Assembly (NCBI RefSeq): GCF_003315615.1
Contig: NZ_PDCH01000009.1
Location: 1 to 64,000, forward strand
Length of the DNA stretch: 64,000 bases
Reading direction: 5' to 3'
Source of the DNA: Bifidobacterium xylocopae
GTDB taxonomy: Bacteria > Actinomycetota > Actinomycetes > Actinomycetales > Bifidobacteriaceae
Shown: positions 54,781 to 64,000 of the stretch, one piece after another
Layout: every line of letters starts with the position of its first letter
Position numbering within the stretch: the stretch's first letter is position 1
The notes under the pieces: model-generated
Told to the model about the DNA's origin: nothing
Databases searched by the model: none
Seen by the model: only the letters and a program-made list of their open reading frames with translations
Translations under genes and position numbers: made by a program

Positions 54781-57048
54781 ATGTCGACCTACTCCTCACA
54801 ATTGCAGGAAGAACAAGACGCGGTCGACCGCGCATACGGTCGCCTGGACGACCTGCGCACCCGGAACAGGGCCCGTTTGGATGCCGTGCGTGCCGCCGGT
54901 TCCCACGGCTCCCCCACCCAGCGCACCGAGCGGGACTCCTTCGCATCCATGTATGAGGACCGGCTGGCGCAGCTGAGGGCCGTTGAGGACCGGTTGGTAT
55001 TCGGCCGCCTGGACCATCGCGACGGCCTACGGCGATATATCGGACGCATCGGCCTGTCCAGCCAATCCCACGAGCCGATCCTGACCGATTGGCGCGCCGA
55101 GGCCGCACGCCCCTTCTATGAAGCCACCCCCTCCGCCCACGGGGATATCGTCATGCGCCGGCACATCAGCCTTAGCTTCAGGACCGTCACCGGCATCGAG
55201 GATGAAGTCCTCGATCTGGATTCGCCCCAGGTGGGGCAGGCGGCCAGTCAAGGTACCCTGGCCGGTGAGGGGGCCCTTCTGGCCACCCTCTCCAGCCGAC
55301 GGACCGGTCGGATGACGGACATCGTCGCCACCATCCAGGCGGAGCAGGACCGCATCATCCGTTCCGACATGGCCCATACAGTGGTCGTCCAGGGCGGCCC
55401 CGGCACCGGCAAGACGGCGGTGGCCCTCCATCGGGCCGCCTACCTGCTCTACACCCATCGCTCGGTCCTGGAACGCTCGGGTGTATTGGTGGTGGGGCCA
55501 TCCCCGGCCTTTCTGCGCTACATCGACCAGGTCCTTCCCTCCCTGGGAGAGACCGGAGTCCTGAGCCGCACGATCGGCGACCTCATTCCCGGCGTTGTGG
55601 CCAAGGCCACCGACACCCCACATGTTGCCAAGCTCAAGGGCGACCCGCGAATGGCCTCGGTCATCGCCAGAGCCGTGCATAGCAGGGAGCGGGTGCCCGC
55701 GAACCTCCCCAGGGTCTCGGTCGAGGGGGTCAGCGTTCCCATGCTGGCCGTGGATGTCGAGCAGGCCCTGGCCGATGCGCGACGGACCCACCAGCCTCAC
55801 AACAAGGCGCGTGAGACATTTGCGCGCTCCATGCTCCAGTCTTTGGAAAACCGGTATACGGACAGTCTGGACTACACCCCCGGCGCCGACGAGCTGGGCC
55901 GCGCGCGCTCCCTCCTCAGGCTCAACGACCAGGTACGCAAGGCCATCAATCTGGCCTGGTTGCCCATGGAACCGGCATGGCTCCTGGAGAACCTATGGTC
56001 CCACCCCGCGCTTCTTGCCCGACTGGCCCCCTGGCTGCGACCAGAGGAGGTCGACACCCTCACCCGGCCCAAGGGTTCGCCGCTGACCATCTCCGACATC
56101 CCCCTCCTGGACGAGGCGATGGAGCTCCTGGGGCCGGACCCCCGGCAGATGGCTCGGTTGGCCGCCAGGGATGCTGCGCAGGCACAGGAACGTCATTTTG
56201 CCCAGGACACACTGGCACAGAACGGCATCGGGACGGGACTGGTCAACTCCCAAATGCTACTGGACAATATCAACGGTTTGGATGCCCAGGCGGTCTCACA
56301 AAAGGCCGCGGAGGACCGTGAGTGGGTCTTCGGGCACATCGTGGTCGACGAAGCCCAGGAGCTGACGGCGATGGATTGGCGTATGCTCCTCCGACGCTGC
56401 CCTTCACGATCCTTCACCATTGTCGGCGATGTGGCACAGACTTCGGCCCTGGGAGGCACCCGTTCCTGGCAACGCACCATGGACCGGCTCTTCGGCGAGG
56501 ACGGCTGGGAGCTGAATGAGCTGACCATCGACTACCGAAACCCCAGGGAGGTCTCCGAGCTTGCTGCCGACCACGCGCGTGCCGAAGGCCTGCATGTCTC
56601 CACCGTCAGGGCCGTTCGGACCGTACCCGGCTCCGTGCGCAGGATCAGGGCACAGGATTCAGGCACCGCGATTGAAGAGGCCTCGCGTGCAGCCGCCGAC
56701 CTCGCCCAAGAGTTCATAGGCTCTGATGGCGCCGGCCGCGTCGCCGTCATCAGCTCGGCCGACCAGGTCACGGCCTTGATGGCCGCCGTCAGGAAAGTCT
56801 ACCGGGAGACCGTCGGCGACAAAACCGCCGATCGCCTGGCCGCACAGGACCCCCGTGACCAGCAGCTGTCGATCACCTCAGCCCAGGAAGCCAAAGGCTT
56901 GGAATACGATGCGGTGGTCCTCGTGGACCCCGAACGGATCGCCGACGAAGCCCCCTCCCGCCTGGTCGCGGTTTCCGACATGTACGTGGCCATGACTCGG
57001 CCCACCCAGCGATTAGTCATCGTCGAGACCGGGACCGGCCTAGGCTGA
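54781..57048 (+). CDS. helD: HelD-like RNA polymerase-recycling helicase
   Basis: A 755-residue superfamily 1 helicase-like ATPase of the HelD type. The N-terminus (about 90 residues, QLQEEQDAVDRAYGRLDDLR) is the coiled-coil arm that enters RNA polymerase. Walker A GGPGTGKTAVALHR lies at residues 205-218. Later motifs are GHIVVDEAQELTAMDWRMLL (Walker B), SFTIVGDVAQTSALGG and SITSAQEAKGLEYDAVVLVD, then VAMTRPTQRLVIV. Actinobacterial HelD removes stalled RNA polymerase from DNA and can protect it from rifampicin. Lack of a UvrD-type full helicase core separates it from Rep/UvrD. It is divergent from the dcw cluster. Confidence 0.87.
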   Translation: MSTYSSQLQEEQDAVDRAYGRLDDLRTRNRARLDAVRAAGSHGSPTQRTERDSFASMYEDRLAQLRAVEDRLVFGRLDHRDGLRRYIGRIGLSSQSHEPILTDWRAEAARPFYEATPSAHGDIVMRRHISLSFRTVTGIEDEVLDLDSPQVGQAASQGTLAGEGALLATLSSRRTGRMTDIVATIQAEQDRIIRSDMAHTVVVQGGPGTGKTAVALHRAAYLLYTHRSVLERSGVLVVGPSPAFLRYIDQVLPSLGETGVLSRTIGDLIPGVVAKATDTPHVAKLKGDPRMASVIARAVHSRERVPANLPRVSVEGVSVPMLAVDVEQALADARRTHQPHNKARETFARSMLQSLENRYTDSLDYTPGADELGRARSLLRLNDQVRKAINLAWLPMEPAWLLENLWSHPALLARLAPWLRPEEVDTLTRPKGSPLTISDIPLLDEAMELLGPDPRQMARLAARDAAQAQERHFAQDTLAQNGIGTGLVNSQMLLDNINGLDAQAVSQKAAEDREWVFGHIVVDEAQELTAMDWRMLLRRCPSRSFTIVGDVAQTSALGGTRSWQRTMDRLFGEDGWELNELTIDYRNPREVSELAADHARAEGLHVSTVRAVRTVPGSVRRIRAQDSGTAIEEASRAAADLAQEFIGSDGAGRVAVISSADQVTALMAAVRKVYRETVGDKTADRLAAQDPRDQQLSITSAQEAKGLEYDAVVLVDPERIADEAPSRLVAVSDMYVAMTRPTQRLVIVETGTGLG

Positions 57049-57080
57049 CGTACCTGTATGCCGAATGCGACCGTTCACGG

Positions 57081-57548
57081 TCAGGCGAATCGTCGTTCGT
57101 CCGCATCCTCGGATCGCAGGTCGTCGATGGCCCTCTGGAAGTCCTCCAGCCCATTGAAATTCTGATAGACCGATGCGAAACGCAGGTAAGCCACCTCGTC
57201 AAGCTTTCGCAGTGGTCCCAGGATGGCTTTGCCGACCTCCTCAGAATCAACCTGCGCCAAGCCCCTGGAACGCAGGTCCTCCTCTACCTGTTGCCCCAGA
57301 AGCTTCAGGGCGTCCTCTTCGATATGCCGACCCTGGCAGGCCTTGCGCACACCAGAAACGACCTTGTCCCTGTTGAAGGGCTCACTGTTGCCGGAGTGTT
57401 TCTTCACCATCAGGGACGACGTCTCGACTGTGGTGAATCGCCGGGAGCACCTGGGGCATTCGCGCCTGCGACGTATGGCGTAGCCGTCGTCGCTGATACG
57501 TGTATCGACGACCTTGGTGTCTGGGTTCTGGCAAAAGGGACAGTGCAT
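57081..57548 (-). CDS. nrdR: Ribonucleotide reductase repressor NrdR
   Basis: A 155-residue repressor of ribonucleotide reductase genes. The N-terminal zinc ribbon reads [17 protein letters not shown] and [17 protein letters not shown] (four Cys). The ATP-cone follows with [20 protein letters not shown]. It senses ATP/dATP and blocks nrd promoters. ATG 57548 begins the family sequence; an in-frame stretch upstream to 57740 is not protein-like. A TAATAT -10-like box lies eight bases before the start (57557-57562), so the message may be nearly leaderless. It follows the LysM gene on the same strand. Confidence 0.95.
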   Translation of the reverse strand: MHCPFCQNPDTKVVDTRISDDGYAIRRRRECPRCSRRFTTVETSSLMVKKHSGNSEPFNRDKVVSGVRKACQGRHIEEDALKLLGQQVEEDLRSRGLAQVDSEEVGKAILGPLRKLDEVAYLRFASVYQNFNGLEDFQRAIDDLRSEDADERRFA

Positions 57549-57556
57549 ACCACTTG

Positions 57557-57562
57557 ATATTA
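57557..57562 (-). promoter_or_regulatory. Possible -10 box of nrdR
   Basis: TAATAT on the minus strand, eight bases before the nrdR ATG. It would give a very short or absent leader. No strong ribosome binding site is present. Confidence 0.35.
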
Positions 57563-57607
57563 GCCTGCAATCCGCCGAAAGAGAAGCCCCGACGGGTCGC
57601 GGCACCA

Positions 57608-57964
57608 TCAACGCTTGGGCACGACGATGCGCTGACCCGTTTGCAGGACCGGTGACGTCAGCCCGTTCAAACCCATGAGTTCGTCCACACTCCCGGAGAC
57701 GTCGCCCCCCTCGGGAGTGACCATTCTCGCATATGTCCACAAAGTATCACCGGGACGCACCGTGTAGGAAACGACCTCCTGGGCGGCTCCCGTGACCTGG
57801 GCCTGGGCCCGGGCGCCGCCGGCCAGCCCGAACCCTGCCGCCAGCAGGCTCAGCCCCAGGGCCATGGGGGCCATCCTGCCCAGGATACGACTCTTCCCAC
57901 CCCGCCCGCTGGCGCCACTCTCCGCGACCTTCACACGGACCGGCATCGAAATCGCTGCGCTCAT
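57608..57964 (-). CDS. LysM-domain protein under SOS control, YneA-like
   Basis: A 118-residue protein with a basic N-terminus, a membrane or signal segment at about residues 31-53 ([20 protein letters not shown]) and a single C-terminal LysM domain ([20 protein letters not shown]) that binds peptidoglycan. It is divergent from lexA, and an SOS box (57977-57990) lies only 13 bases before its ATG. This is the arrangement of YneA in Bacillus and its actinobacterial counterparts, which delay division during DNA damage. AAGGAGG precedes ATG 57964. Sequence alone only shows the LysM domain; the division-inhibitor role is inferred from context. Confidence 0.85.
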   Translation of the reverse strand: MSAAISMPVRVKVAESGASGRGGKSRILGRMAPMALGLSLLAAGFGLAGGARAQAQVTGAAQEVVSYTVRPGDTLWTYARMVTPEGGDVSGSVDELMGLNGLTSPVLQTGQRIVVPKR

Positions 57965-57976
57965 GGACCCTCCTTG

Positions 57977-57990
57977 CGAACATTTGTTCG
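57977..57990. promoter_or_regulatory. SOS box 1 (LexA site)
   Basis: CGAACATTTGTTCG is a perfect palindrome-type actinobacterial LexA box (GAAC-N4-GTTC). It lies 13 bases before the LysM gene start. Confidence 0.9.
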
Positions 57991-57993
57991 ATA

Positions 57994-58005
57994 GAACAGA
58001 TGTTC
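57994..58005. promoter_or_regulatory. SOS box 2 (LexA site)
   Basis: GAACAGATGTTC fits GAAC-N4-GTTC and stands four bases from box 1. The close pair suggests cooperative LexA binding at the LysM promoter. Confidence 0.85.
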
Positions 58006-58045
58006 TAATATTGGCACGGATGCGCGACTCGCGCAAGGCCGGTTC

Positions 58046-58057
58046 GAACATTTGTTT
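58046..58057. promoter_or_regulatory. SOS box 3 at the lexA promoter
   Basis: GAACATTTGTTT differs from the consensus at the last base. It overlaps the lexA -35 box by two bases, as expected for autoregulation. Confidence 0.8.
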
Positions 58058-58084
58058 GATTTACGCGCAATTTCGGGCTATGCT
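58056..58084 (+). promoter_or_regulatory. lexA promoter
   Basis: TTGATT (58056-58061) and TATGCT (58079-58084) are 17 bases apart. Transcription would begin near 58091, downstream of the ATG at 58086, so the GTG at 58110 is the usable start. Confidence 0.65.
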
Positions 58085-58109
58085 AATGCCCATAGCGAAA
58101 GGAGTCCCT

Positions 58110-58859
58110 GTGGGCACCATCTCCTTCATCGACGGGAAGGCGGCGCACGCCAAGGCCAAGGGCGGGACCGTCAAGTCCGGGCTGACCCCGCGCCAGGAAC
58201 GTGTTCTTGATGCCATCCGCACGCATGTGGCGGACAAGGGCTTCGCCCCCTCCTACCGGGAGATAGGCCTCGCCGCGGGCCTCAAGAGCCCTTCTTCAGT
58301 CAAGCACCAACTCCAGGTGCTTGAGGAACTGGGCTACATACGCACCAGCGCCAACAAGGGCCGGGCGATTGAACTGGTTGAGCAGACTCCTCCGGTCACC
58401 GCCGGGATACCGACTCCCGTCGAATCCGGTTCAGTCGTCATCAACTTCCCCGCCCCCAGGTCTGCAACCAGCGAATCCATCGAAAGCTCGCGGGACGTGC
58501 CTTTGGTAGGTCGAATCGCTGCCGGTCAGCCGATCACGGCCGAGCAGCATGTGGACGATGTCATGCGTCTGCCGGAGCGCCTGACAGGTTCCGGCAACCT
58601 TTTCATGCTGGAGGTCCACGGCGACTCCATGATCGAGGCAGCCATCTGTGACGGCGATTTCGTGGTGGTCCGCGAGCAGTCCGAAGCCGAGAACGGGGAC
58701 ATAGTGGCCGCCCTCCTGGATGACGAGGCTACGGTCAAGACCTTCCGCACGGAGGCAGGTCATGTCTGGCTCATGCCCCACAACCCCTCGTACTCCCCCA
58801 TCGACGGCTCTGATGCCACGATCATGGGCAAGGTCGTCACAGTCCTGCGACGAATCTGA
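58110..58859 (+). CDS. lexA: SOS repressor LexA
   Basis: A 249-residue LexA. The N-terminal winged helix is in LTPRQERVLDAIRTHVADKG and SYREIGLAAGLKSPSSVKHQ. The cleavage site is Ala138-Gly139 in VGRIAAGQPITAE. The self-cleavage dyad is Ser173 in VHGDSMIEA and Lys210 in EATVKTFR. RecA-ssDNA induces cleavage and lifts repression of repair genes. GTG 58110 is chosen as start: AAAGGAG lies five bases upstream, while an earlier ATG lies before the predicted transcription start. Divergent from the LysM gene with three SOS boxes between. Confidence 0.97.
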   Translation: MGTISFIDGKAAHAKAKGGTVKSGLTPRQERVLDAIRTHVADKGFAPSYREIGLAAGLKSPSSVKHQLQVLEELGYIRTSANKGRAIELVEQTPPVTAGIPTPVESGSVVINFPAPRSATSESIESSRDVPLVGRIAAGQPITAEQHVDDVMRLPERLTGSGNLFMLEVHGDSMIEAAICDGDFVVVREQSEAENGDIVAALLDDEATVKTFRTEAGHVWLMPHNPSYSPIDGSDATIMGKVVTVLRRI

Positions 58860-58888
58860 ACCATCCGGGGGGAAAGTCCTTCTTCAGA

Positions 58889-59872
58889 TCAGACTCCAAG
58901 CCGTTCCCCGGTGTCCTCCTTGTATCCCTCGGGCTCAATCTGAAAGGTTGTATGCTCGATCCGCACCGGGAAATGCTCCCGTAGGCAGTCCTGCATGCGC
59001 ACCAGCAGGTCGCAGGCTTCCTCCATCGTGGTCCCCGCTCCTACCGTGATGTGTGCGGAGAGTTGCGGCAGACCAGTCGAGATTGTGCTGGCATGAAGAT
59101 CATGTACCGCCACCACCCCGGGTACGCCACTGAGATGTTCACGCACCCGGTCAAGGTCCAACCCCGCCGGTGTCTCCTCCAGCAACACACGCACACTGCC
59201 GACCAGCAACTTCAATGACCGGGGAATCATCATCACAGCGATGATCCCTCCAGCGATGGCGTCGAATGCGCCCCAACCCGTCATCAGCAGAACAAGGGCA
59301 GATATGACCACCGCGAAGGAGCCCAACGCGTCATTCACGACTTCAAGGAAGGCGGCTTTCATATTCAGGTTGTCGGCCCTCCGGGTGAAGAGCACCAGCA
59401 GGGAGCTGAGGTTGGCCAGCACCCCCACGCAGCCGAAGAAAAGCAGGAAACGAGGCGATTGCACTTTTCCGCCTCCGGTACCGAACAGGCGTATGCCCGC
59501 CTCGATTACCGCATAGACTCCGACCACGAACAGGGCAAGGGAACCTCCGGCCGCCGTAACGACCTCCAGCCGGGCCCAGCCCCAGGTCCTTCTGGCAGTG
59601 GGTTTGCGCCGCATGAGCACTGCTGTGACCGTGGCGGCCGCCAGCATGGCAATGTCAGTGAGCATATGGGCCGCATCCACAAGCAGCGCCAGACTGTCAG
59701 TCAGGACCGCGCCGGCCACCTCCACAAGAAAGACCGTGGCCGATAGGGAGAGGGTGACCATCAACCTTCTGCTGTGATCATCGCAGATATGAAGACCGGC
59801 ATGGCGCACGCCTGCCGCTTTCCCCGATTCCTCGCGGATGTCGGAGCATATGGGCTGATGTGCATGGACCAT
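58889..59872 (-). CDS. Cation diffusion facilitator transporter
   Basis: A 327-residue CDF family membrane protein with six hydrophobic segments and a C-terminal cytoplasmic dimerisation domain. The first metal site is LLVDAAHMLTDIAML (His-x3-Asp). In the second site the usual His-x3-Asp appears as Glu in FLEVVNDALGSFAVV, a variant frequent in actinobacterial members and possibly linked to metal choice. A His/Asp-rich N-terminus (HAHQPICSDIREE) may bind metal. The proteins export zinc, cobalt or manganese against protons. The metal is not certain. It lies between lexA and ldh without an obvious link. Confidence 0.88.
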   Translation of the reverse strand: MVHAHQPICSDIREESGKAAGVRHAGLHICDDHSRRLMVTLSLSATVFLVEVAGAVLTDSLALLVDAAHMLTDIAMLAAATVTAVLMRRKPTARRTWGWARLEVVTAAGGSLALFVVGVYAVIEAGIRLFGTGGGKVQSPRFLLFFGCVGVLANLSSLLVLFTRRADNLNMKAAFLEVVNDALGSFAVVISALVLLMTGWGAFDAIAGGIIAVMMIPRSLKLLVGSVRVLLEETPAGLDLDRVREHLSGVPGVVAVHDLHASTISTGLPQLSAHITVGAGTTMEEACDLLVRMQDCLREHFPVRIEHTTFQIEPEGYKEDTGERLGV

Positions 59873-59952
59873 GCCGGTCTCCGTCCGATATTGAGAAGGC
59901 TTATTGATTGCCCCCCTACTGGGGTTGCCTACCCTACCAGACGCTTGGCCTG

Positions 59953-60991
<1,039 letters not shown>

Positions 60992-61093
60992 TGACCTTTT
61001 GCCAGCCCCTGCACTGTTCATAGAGGTGCCGCCCTGCGGTCCTGAACCGGACTCCATTCTCCTTGCGCGGAACGAACGGCGCGAACGAATGGG

Positions 61094-62614
61094 TCACGCC
61101 GCCGGCGGACTATCGACGGCCGCTTCCATGACCTGGGCGGCCAGGCGGTCGTCCACATCCGCCACAAGGTCCACGCCGTCCCCCCGGTAGTCCACGGAGA
61201 TGACCCTGCCGAACCGGCGTACGCGGGAGAGGAGGGAACCCGCACTGTAAGGCAGCCTGGCCTCCACACGTACGTCCGGGCGGGGCAGTAGTTCCTCGAC
61301 CCGCCCACGCAGGGGCTCCACCCCCTCACCGGTCCGGGCGGAGACCAGAAAGGCATCGGGCTCCAAACGCCCGACCCGCTCGCGCACCGTCCGGTCCATG
61401 CGGTCGGCCTTGTTGAAGACCAGCATGCGTGGAATGCCCTCGACGCCCGGGATATCGGACAGGACCCTGTCGACGGCCTCGATCTGAGAGAAGGGGTCGG
61501 GATGGGAGCCGTCTACCACATGCACGATCAGGTCCGCCTGAGCCACCTCCTCCAAGGTGGATTTGAAGGCTTCGACCAGCTGGGTGGGCAGACGGCGCAC
61601 GAACCCGACCGTATCGACCAGGGCATAGAGACGGCCGTCGGCGGCCTTTGCCCGGCGCACGGCCGTGTCCAGCGTTGCGAACAGGGCGTTCTCCACCAGC
61701 TCCGTCGAGCCGGTCAGCCTGTTGGTCAGAGAGGATTTACCCGCGTTCGTGTAACCGACCACGGCCACCGTGGGCAGCCCATAGCGCCGACGCGACCCGC
61801 GCTTGACGTCGCGGGCCGGCTCCATGGCCTTGATCTGCCGCTTGAGCCGTGATATCCGGTGGCGTATGACCCGCCGATCCGTCTCGATCTTGGTCTCGCC
61901 TGGCCCACGCGAACCGATGCCGCCCGACTGCCCGGCCGCCTGTCCGCCTGCCTGCCGGGACAGGGAGCCGCCCCAGCCGCGCAGCCTGGGCAGCATGTAC
62001 TCCAGCTGGGCCAGTTCGACCTGGGCCTTACCCTCGCGACTGGAGGCATGCTGGGCAAAGATGTCCAGAATCAATGCCGTGCGATCCACCACTTTGACCT
62101 TGGTGGCGTCCTCCAGAGCACGCCGCTGGGAAGGATGGAGATCATCGTCCACGATGATGGTGTCGGCCCCCTGGGCGGCGACCGCACCAGCCAGCTCCCT
62201 GGCCTTGCCCGAACCCACGTACGTGGCCGGATCGGGACGCTCACGCTGTTGGAGGAGCCCATCAAGCACCTGTGCGCCGGCGGTCTGGGCCAGGGCGGAC
62301 AGCTCGCGCAGGGACTCCTCGGCGGCCTCCTGGCTGGTCCGCGCCGACGAGTAGACACCTACAAGGACCACCCGCTCAAGACGGACCTTGCGGTACTCGA
62401 CCTCGGTCACGTCCTCCAGCTCGCCCAGGCCTTCGACATGCTTCAGACGGTTACGCTCCTCGCGTTCCCGCCAGGTTCGCCCACCATCATCGGGACGGTC
62501 GCCGGCATCGCCGGCATCGAGCAAGACCTGGCTGCGAACGTCCAGGGGGGCTTCACTGCGCTTCCCCCGTGTAGACTCGAACCGTTGTTCCATGGACTCT
62601 TGGGTCAAGGACAC
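61094..62614 (-). CDS. hflX: Ribosome-associated GTPase HflX
   Basis: A 506-residue GTPase. The N-terminal HflX domain includes RVVLVGVYSSARTSQEAAEE and DTIIVDDDLHPSQRRALEDA; a Gly/Gln-rich GSLSRQAGGQAAGQSGGIGS and ETKIETDRR link lead to the G domain. Motifs are VVGYTNAGKSSLTNRLTG (G1), VDTVGFVRRLPTQ (G3) and FNKADRMD (G4). HflX splits stalled 70S ribosomes, mainly after stress. The start is uncertain: GTG 62614, TTG 62608 and ATG 62593 are all possible. It is divergent from the RsmC-like gene. Confidence 0.94.
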   Translation of the reverse strand: MSLTQESMEQRFESTRGKRSEAPLDVRSQVLLDAGDAGDRPDDGGRTWREREERNRLKHVEGLGELEDVTEVEYRKVRLERVVLVGVYSSARTSQEAAEESLRELSALAQTAGAQVLDGLLQQRERPDPATYVGSGKARELAGAVAAQGADTIIVDDDLHPSQRRALEDATKVKVVDRTALILDIFAQHASSREGKAQVELAQLEYMLPRLRGWGGSLSRQAGGQAAGQSGGIGSRGPGETKIETDRRVIRHRISRLKRQIKAMEPARDVKRGSRRRYGLPTVAVVGYTNAGKSSLTNRLTGSTELVENALFATLDTAVRRAKAADGRLYALVDTVGFVRRLPTQLVEAFKSTLEEVAQADLIVHVVDGSHPDPFSQIEAVDRVLSDIPGVEGIPRMLVFNKADRMDRTVRERVGRLEPDAFLVSARTGEGVEPLRGRVEELLPRPDVRVEARLPYSAGSLLSRVRRFGRVISVDYRGDGVDLVADVDDRLAAQVMEAAVDSPPAA

Positions 62615-62739
62615 CTCTTCTGTTTATCTTCCTATTCACTCTATATCCCCCCAGGCCCAATCAGCCCTCGGCTTGAGCCACAGCGGAATCCCTCCGGCAC
62701 GTTTGTTCCGCCACCCGCGTGACGGACCATATGGGCGGA

Positions 62740-62745
62740 TACAAT
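62740..62745 (+). promoter_or_regulatory. Possible -10 box of the RsmC-like gene
   Basis: TACAAT lies 21 bases before ATG 62767. No clear -35 was found. Confidence 0.35.
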
Positions 62746-62766
62746 CAAAAAGCGGTGTTTTGACGA

Positions 62767-63441
62767 ATGCAAAGGATGAGCGCACAGATGCAGGGGACGG
62801 AGAGCTTGGACGAGCGCAGGCAGGCGGGACGCAAGCGGGACGAGCAGTACTTCGCGGCCCGGCCCGACTCACCGGACGTCCGCCGGCGGATTGAGGTCAG
62901 ACTGGCCGGAGGGACCGTCCCGATGGAGGTCTCGAACGGTGTCTTCTCCTCATCCCGCCTGGACCTGGGCACTTCGGTCCTCCTGCGCCACGCCCCGCAC
63001 CCGCCCCAGACGGGCGACTTCCTGGACCTGGGCTGCGGCTGGGGACCGATCGCCCTCCAACTGGCCCTGCTGAGTCCCCAGGCCAAGGTCTGGGCGGTGG
63101 ACATCAACGAGCGCGCCTTGGACCTGACCCGTTCGAATGCAGCCCTCAACGGTGCGGCCAACATCGAACCCCTCGCGCCTGACGCCCTCCCCGACTCCCA
63201 GACCTTCGACCTGATCTGGTCCAACCCGCCCATCCGGGTGGGCAAGGAAGCCTTGCACCGGCTGCTCATGACCTACCTGCCCAGGCTCAGGCCCGCAGGC
63301 GCCGCATACCTCGTGGTCCAGCGCAACCTGGGCTCCGACTCGCTCATCGACTGGCTGTCAACGCAGCTGCCTGATGGCTGGCACGCAGGCAAATACGCCT
63401 CTTCGAAAGGTTACAGGGTGATCGAGGTCACGCGTCCATGA
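62767..63441 (+). CDS. RsmC-like SAM-dependent methyltransferase
   Basis: A 224-residue class I methyltransferase. DFLDLGCGWGPIALQLALLS is the SAM-binding loop; VWAVDINERALDLTRSNAAL is motif II; LIWSNPPIRVGKEALHRLLM is the NPP(I/V/F)R active-site motif of the RsmC/RsmD-like guanine-N2 methyltransferases; YLVVQRNLGSDSLIDWL follows. The N-terminal DEQYFAARPDSPDVRR is the family linker. Likely substrates are 16S rRNA guanines. The ATG at 62767, 62776 or 62788 could be the start; no strong ribosome binding site. The stop overlaps hrpA by four bases. Confidence 0.85.
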   Translation: MQRMSAQMQGTESLDERRQAGRKRDEQYFAARPDSPDVRRRIEVRLAGGTVPMEVSNGVFSSSRLDLGTSVLLRHAPHPPQTGDFLDLGCGWGPIALQLALLSPQAKVWAVDINERALDLTRSNAALNGAANIEPLAPDALPDSQTFDLIWSNPPIRVGKEALHRLLMTYLPRLRPAGAAYLVVQRNLGSDSLIDWLSTQLPDGWHAGKYASSKGYRVIEVTRP

Positions 63442-64000
63442 GGTTCACCTACCCCAATGAACTGCCGGTCTCCGCTTCGCGCAGGCAGATAGAGCAGGCC
63501 GTCCGTTCCAGCCAGGTCGTCATAGTCTCAGGACAGACAGGCTCAGGCAAGACCACGCAGATCCCCAAAATCCTCCTGCAGATGGGGCGCGGGTCGCATG
63601 GTCATCAGATCGTGCACACCCAACCCAGGCGAATCGCCGCCCGCACCGTTGCCGACCGCATAGCGGAGGAACTGGAGGTCAAACTCGGCGACGAGGTTGG
63701 CTACCAAGTACGCTTCGACGACAAATCCTCACACGCCACCCGCCTGCGTGTGGTCACCGACGGCATCCTTCTTGCCCAGATCCAACGTGACCCCAGACTC
63801 AGCGCCTACGACACGATAGTGATCGACGAGGCCCATGAGCGCAGCCTGAACATCGACTTTCTCCTTGGTTATCTGACGGCCCTTCTTCCCAAACGCCGCG
63901 ATCTCAAGCTCATCATCACTTCGGCGACCATTGACTCCGTCAAATTCCAGGAACACTTCGCCAAGGCCCTGCACACCAACGTGCCGGTCATAGAGGTCTC
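63438..64000 (+). CDS. hrpA: ATP-dependent RNA helicase HrpA (partial, 3' end outside window)
   Basis: The first 187 codons of a DEAH-box helicase, cut by the window edge. MRFTYPNELPVSASRRQIEQ leads to Walker A VSGQTGSGKTTQIPK, then HTQPRRIAARTVADRIAEEL (motif Ia), GYQVRFDDKS, VVTDGILLAQIQRD, IDEAHERSLNIDFLLGYL (DEAH box) and IITSATIDSVKFQEHF (motif III). The ATG overlaps the methyltransferase stop in an ATGA, so the pair is co-translated. HrpA-type proteins are about 1,300 residues and rescue stalled or collided ribosomes. The rest is not visible here. Confidence 0.93.
   Translation, partial: MRFTYPNELPVSASRRQIEQAVRSSQVVIVSGQTGSGKTTQIPKILLQMGRGSHGHQIVHTQPRRIAARTVADRIAEELEVKLGDEVGYQVRFDDKSSHATRLRVVTDGILLAQIQRDPRLSAYDTIVIDEAHERSLNIDFLLGYLTALLPKRRDLKLIITSATIDSVKFQEHFAKALHTNVPVIEV

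Noticed and set aside
58854-58889. ATCTGAA/TTCAGAT inverted repeat between lexA and the CDF gene
   Set aside because: A seven-base stem with a 22-base loop overlapping the lexA stop codon; too weak to call a terminator.

Overview
The window looks like a stretch of Bifidobacterium chromosome (high-GC Actinobacteria). The tmRNA tag reads AKSNRTEFALAA, the lactate dehydrogenase closely matches the bifidobacterial enzyme as I remember it, and there are actinobacterial markers: a 24-residue bL37, SOS boxes of the GAAC-N4-GTTC type, and the lexA / LysM / nrdR neighbourhood. The division-wall (dcw) cluster runs mraZ-rsmH-ftsL-ftsI-(murE-like)-murF-mraY-murD-ftsW-murG-murC-ftsQ. I see no insertion sequence, prophage, CRISPR array, rRNA or tRNA. 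Species is not determined.

Layout. 1-622 is non-coding and C-rich. 623-4632 holds ybaK, an aldose 1-epimerase, bL37, an ECF sigma factor with a putative anti-sigma partner, and a DnaQ-type exonuclease. 4751-8309 is a tight three-gene operon for D-aspartate cross-bridge wall building: murE, a D-aspartate ligase of the Aslfm type, and an aspartate racemase. 8373-15874 carries smc, folC, pepP and a Nudix hydrolase. 16045-27551 is a sugar region: lacZ, a ROK regulator with a fructokinase, and xylR/xylB/xylA, followed by cutC. 27713-32347 is a malolactic-type module: an anion permease, a malolactic enzyme and a LysR regulator. 32427-37794 has an AraC regulator, a GH127/GH146-like beta-L-arabinofuranosidase and a divergent POT-family transporter. 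tmRNA and dtd follow. 39452-54478 is the dcw cluster on the minus strand. 54781-64000 holds helD, nrdR, a LysM protein, lexA, a cation-diffusion facilitator, ldh, hflX, an RsmC-like methyltransferase and the start of hrpA.

How the parts fit. Two loci together make the cell wall. The dcw cluster supplies lipid II synthesis and division proteins, but at the usual murE position it has only a MurE-like protein with no intact P-loop and no C-terminal domain. The intact MurE sits 43 kb away, beside the D-Asp branch enzymes. The xyl genes share a TTT-N3-N6-ATTAAA-type dyad that overlaps the xylA -35 box, as expected for repression by the ROK regulator encoded between the two sites. The arabinofuranosidase lies back to back with a peptide-transporter-type permease, which suggests uptake of arabinosylated (hydroxyproline-rich) glycopeptides; that is inference.

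The least explained structure is a set of four long G/C homopolymers (11-14 bases), all intergenic, two of them in divergent promoter regions (dcw/helD and ssrA/dtd).
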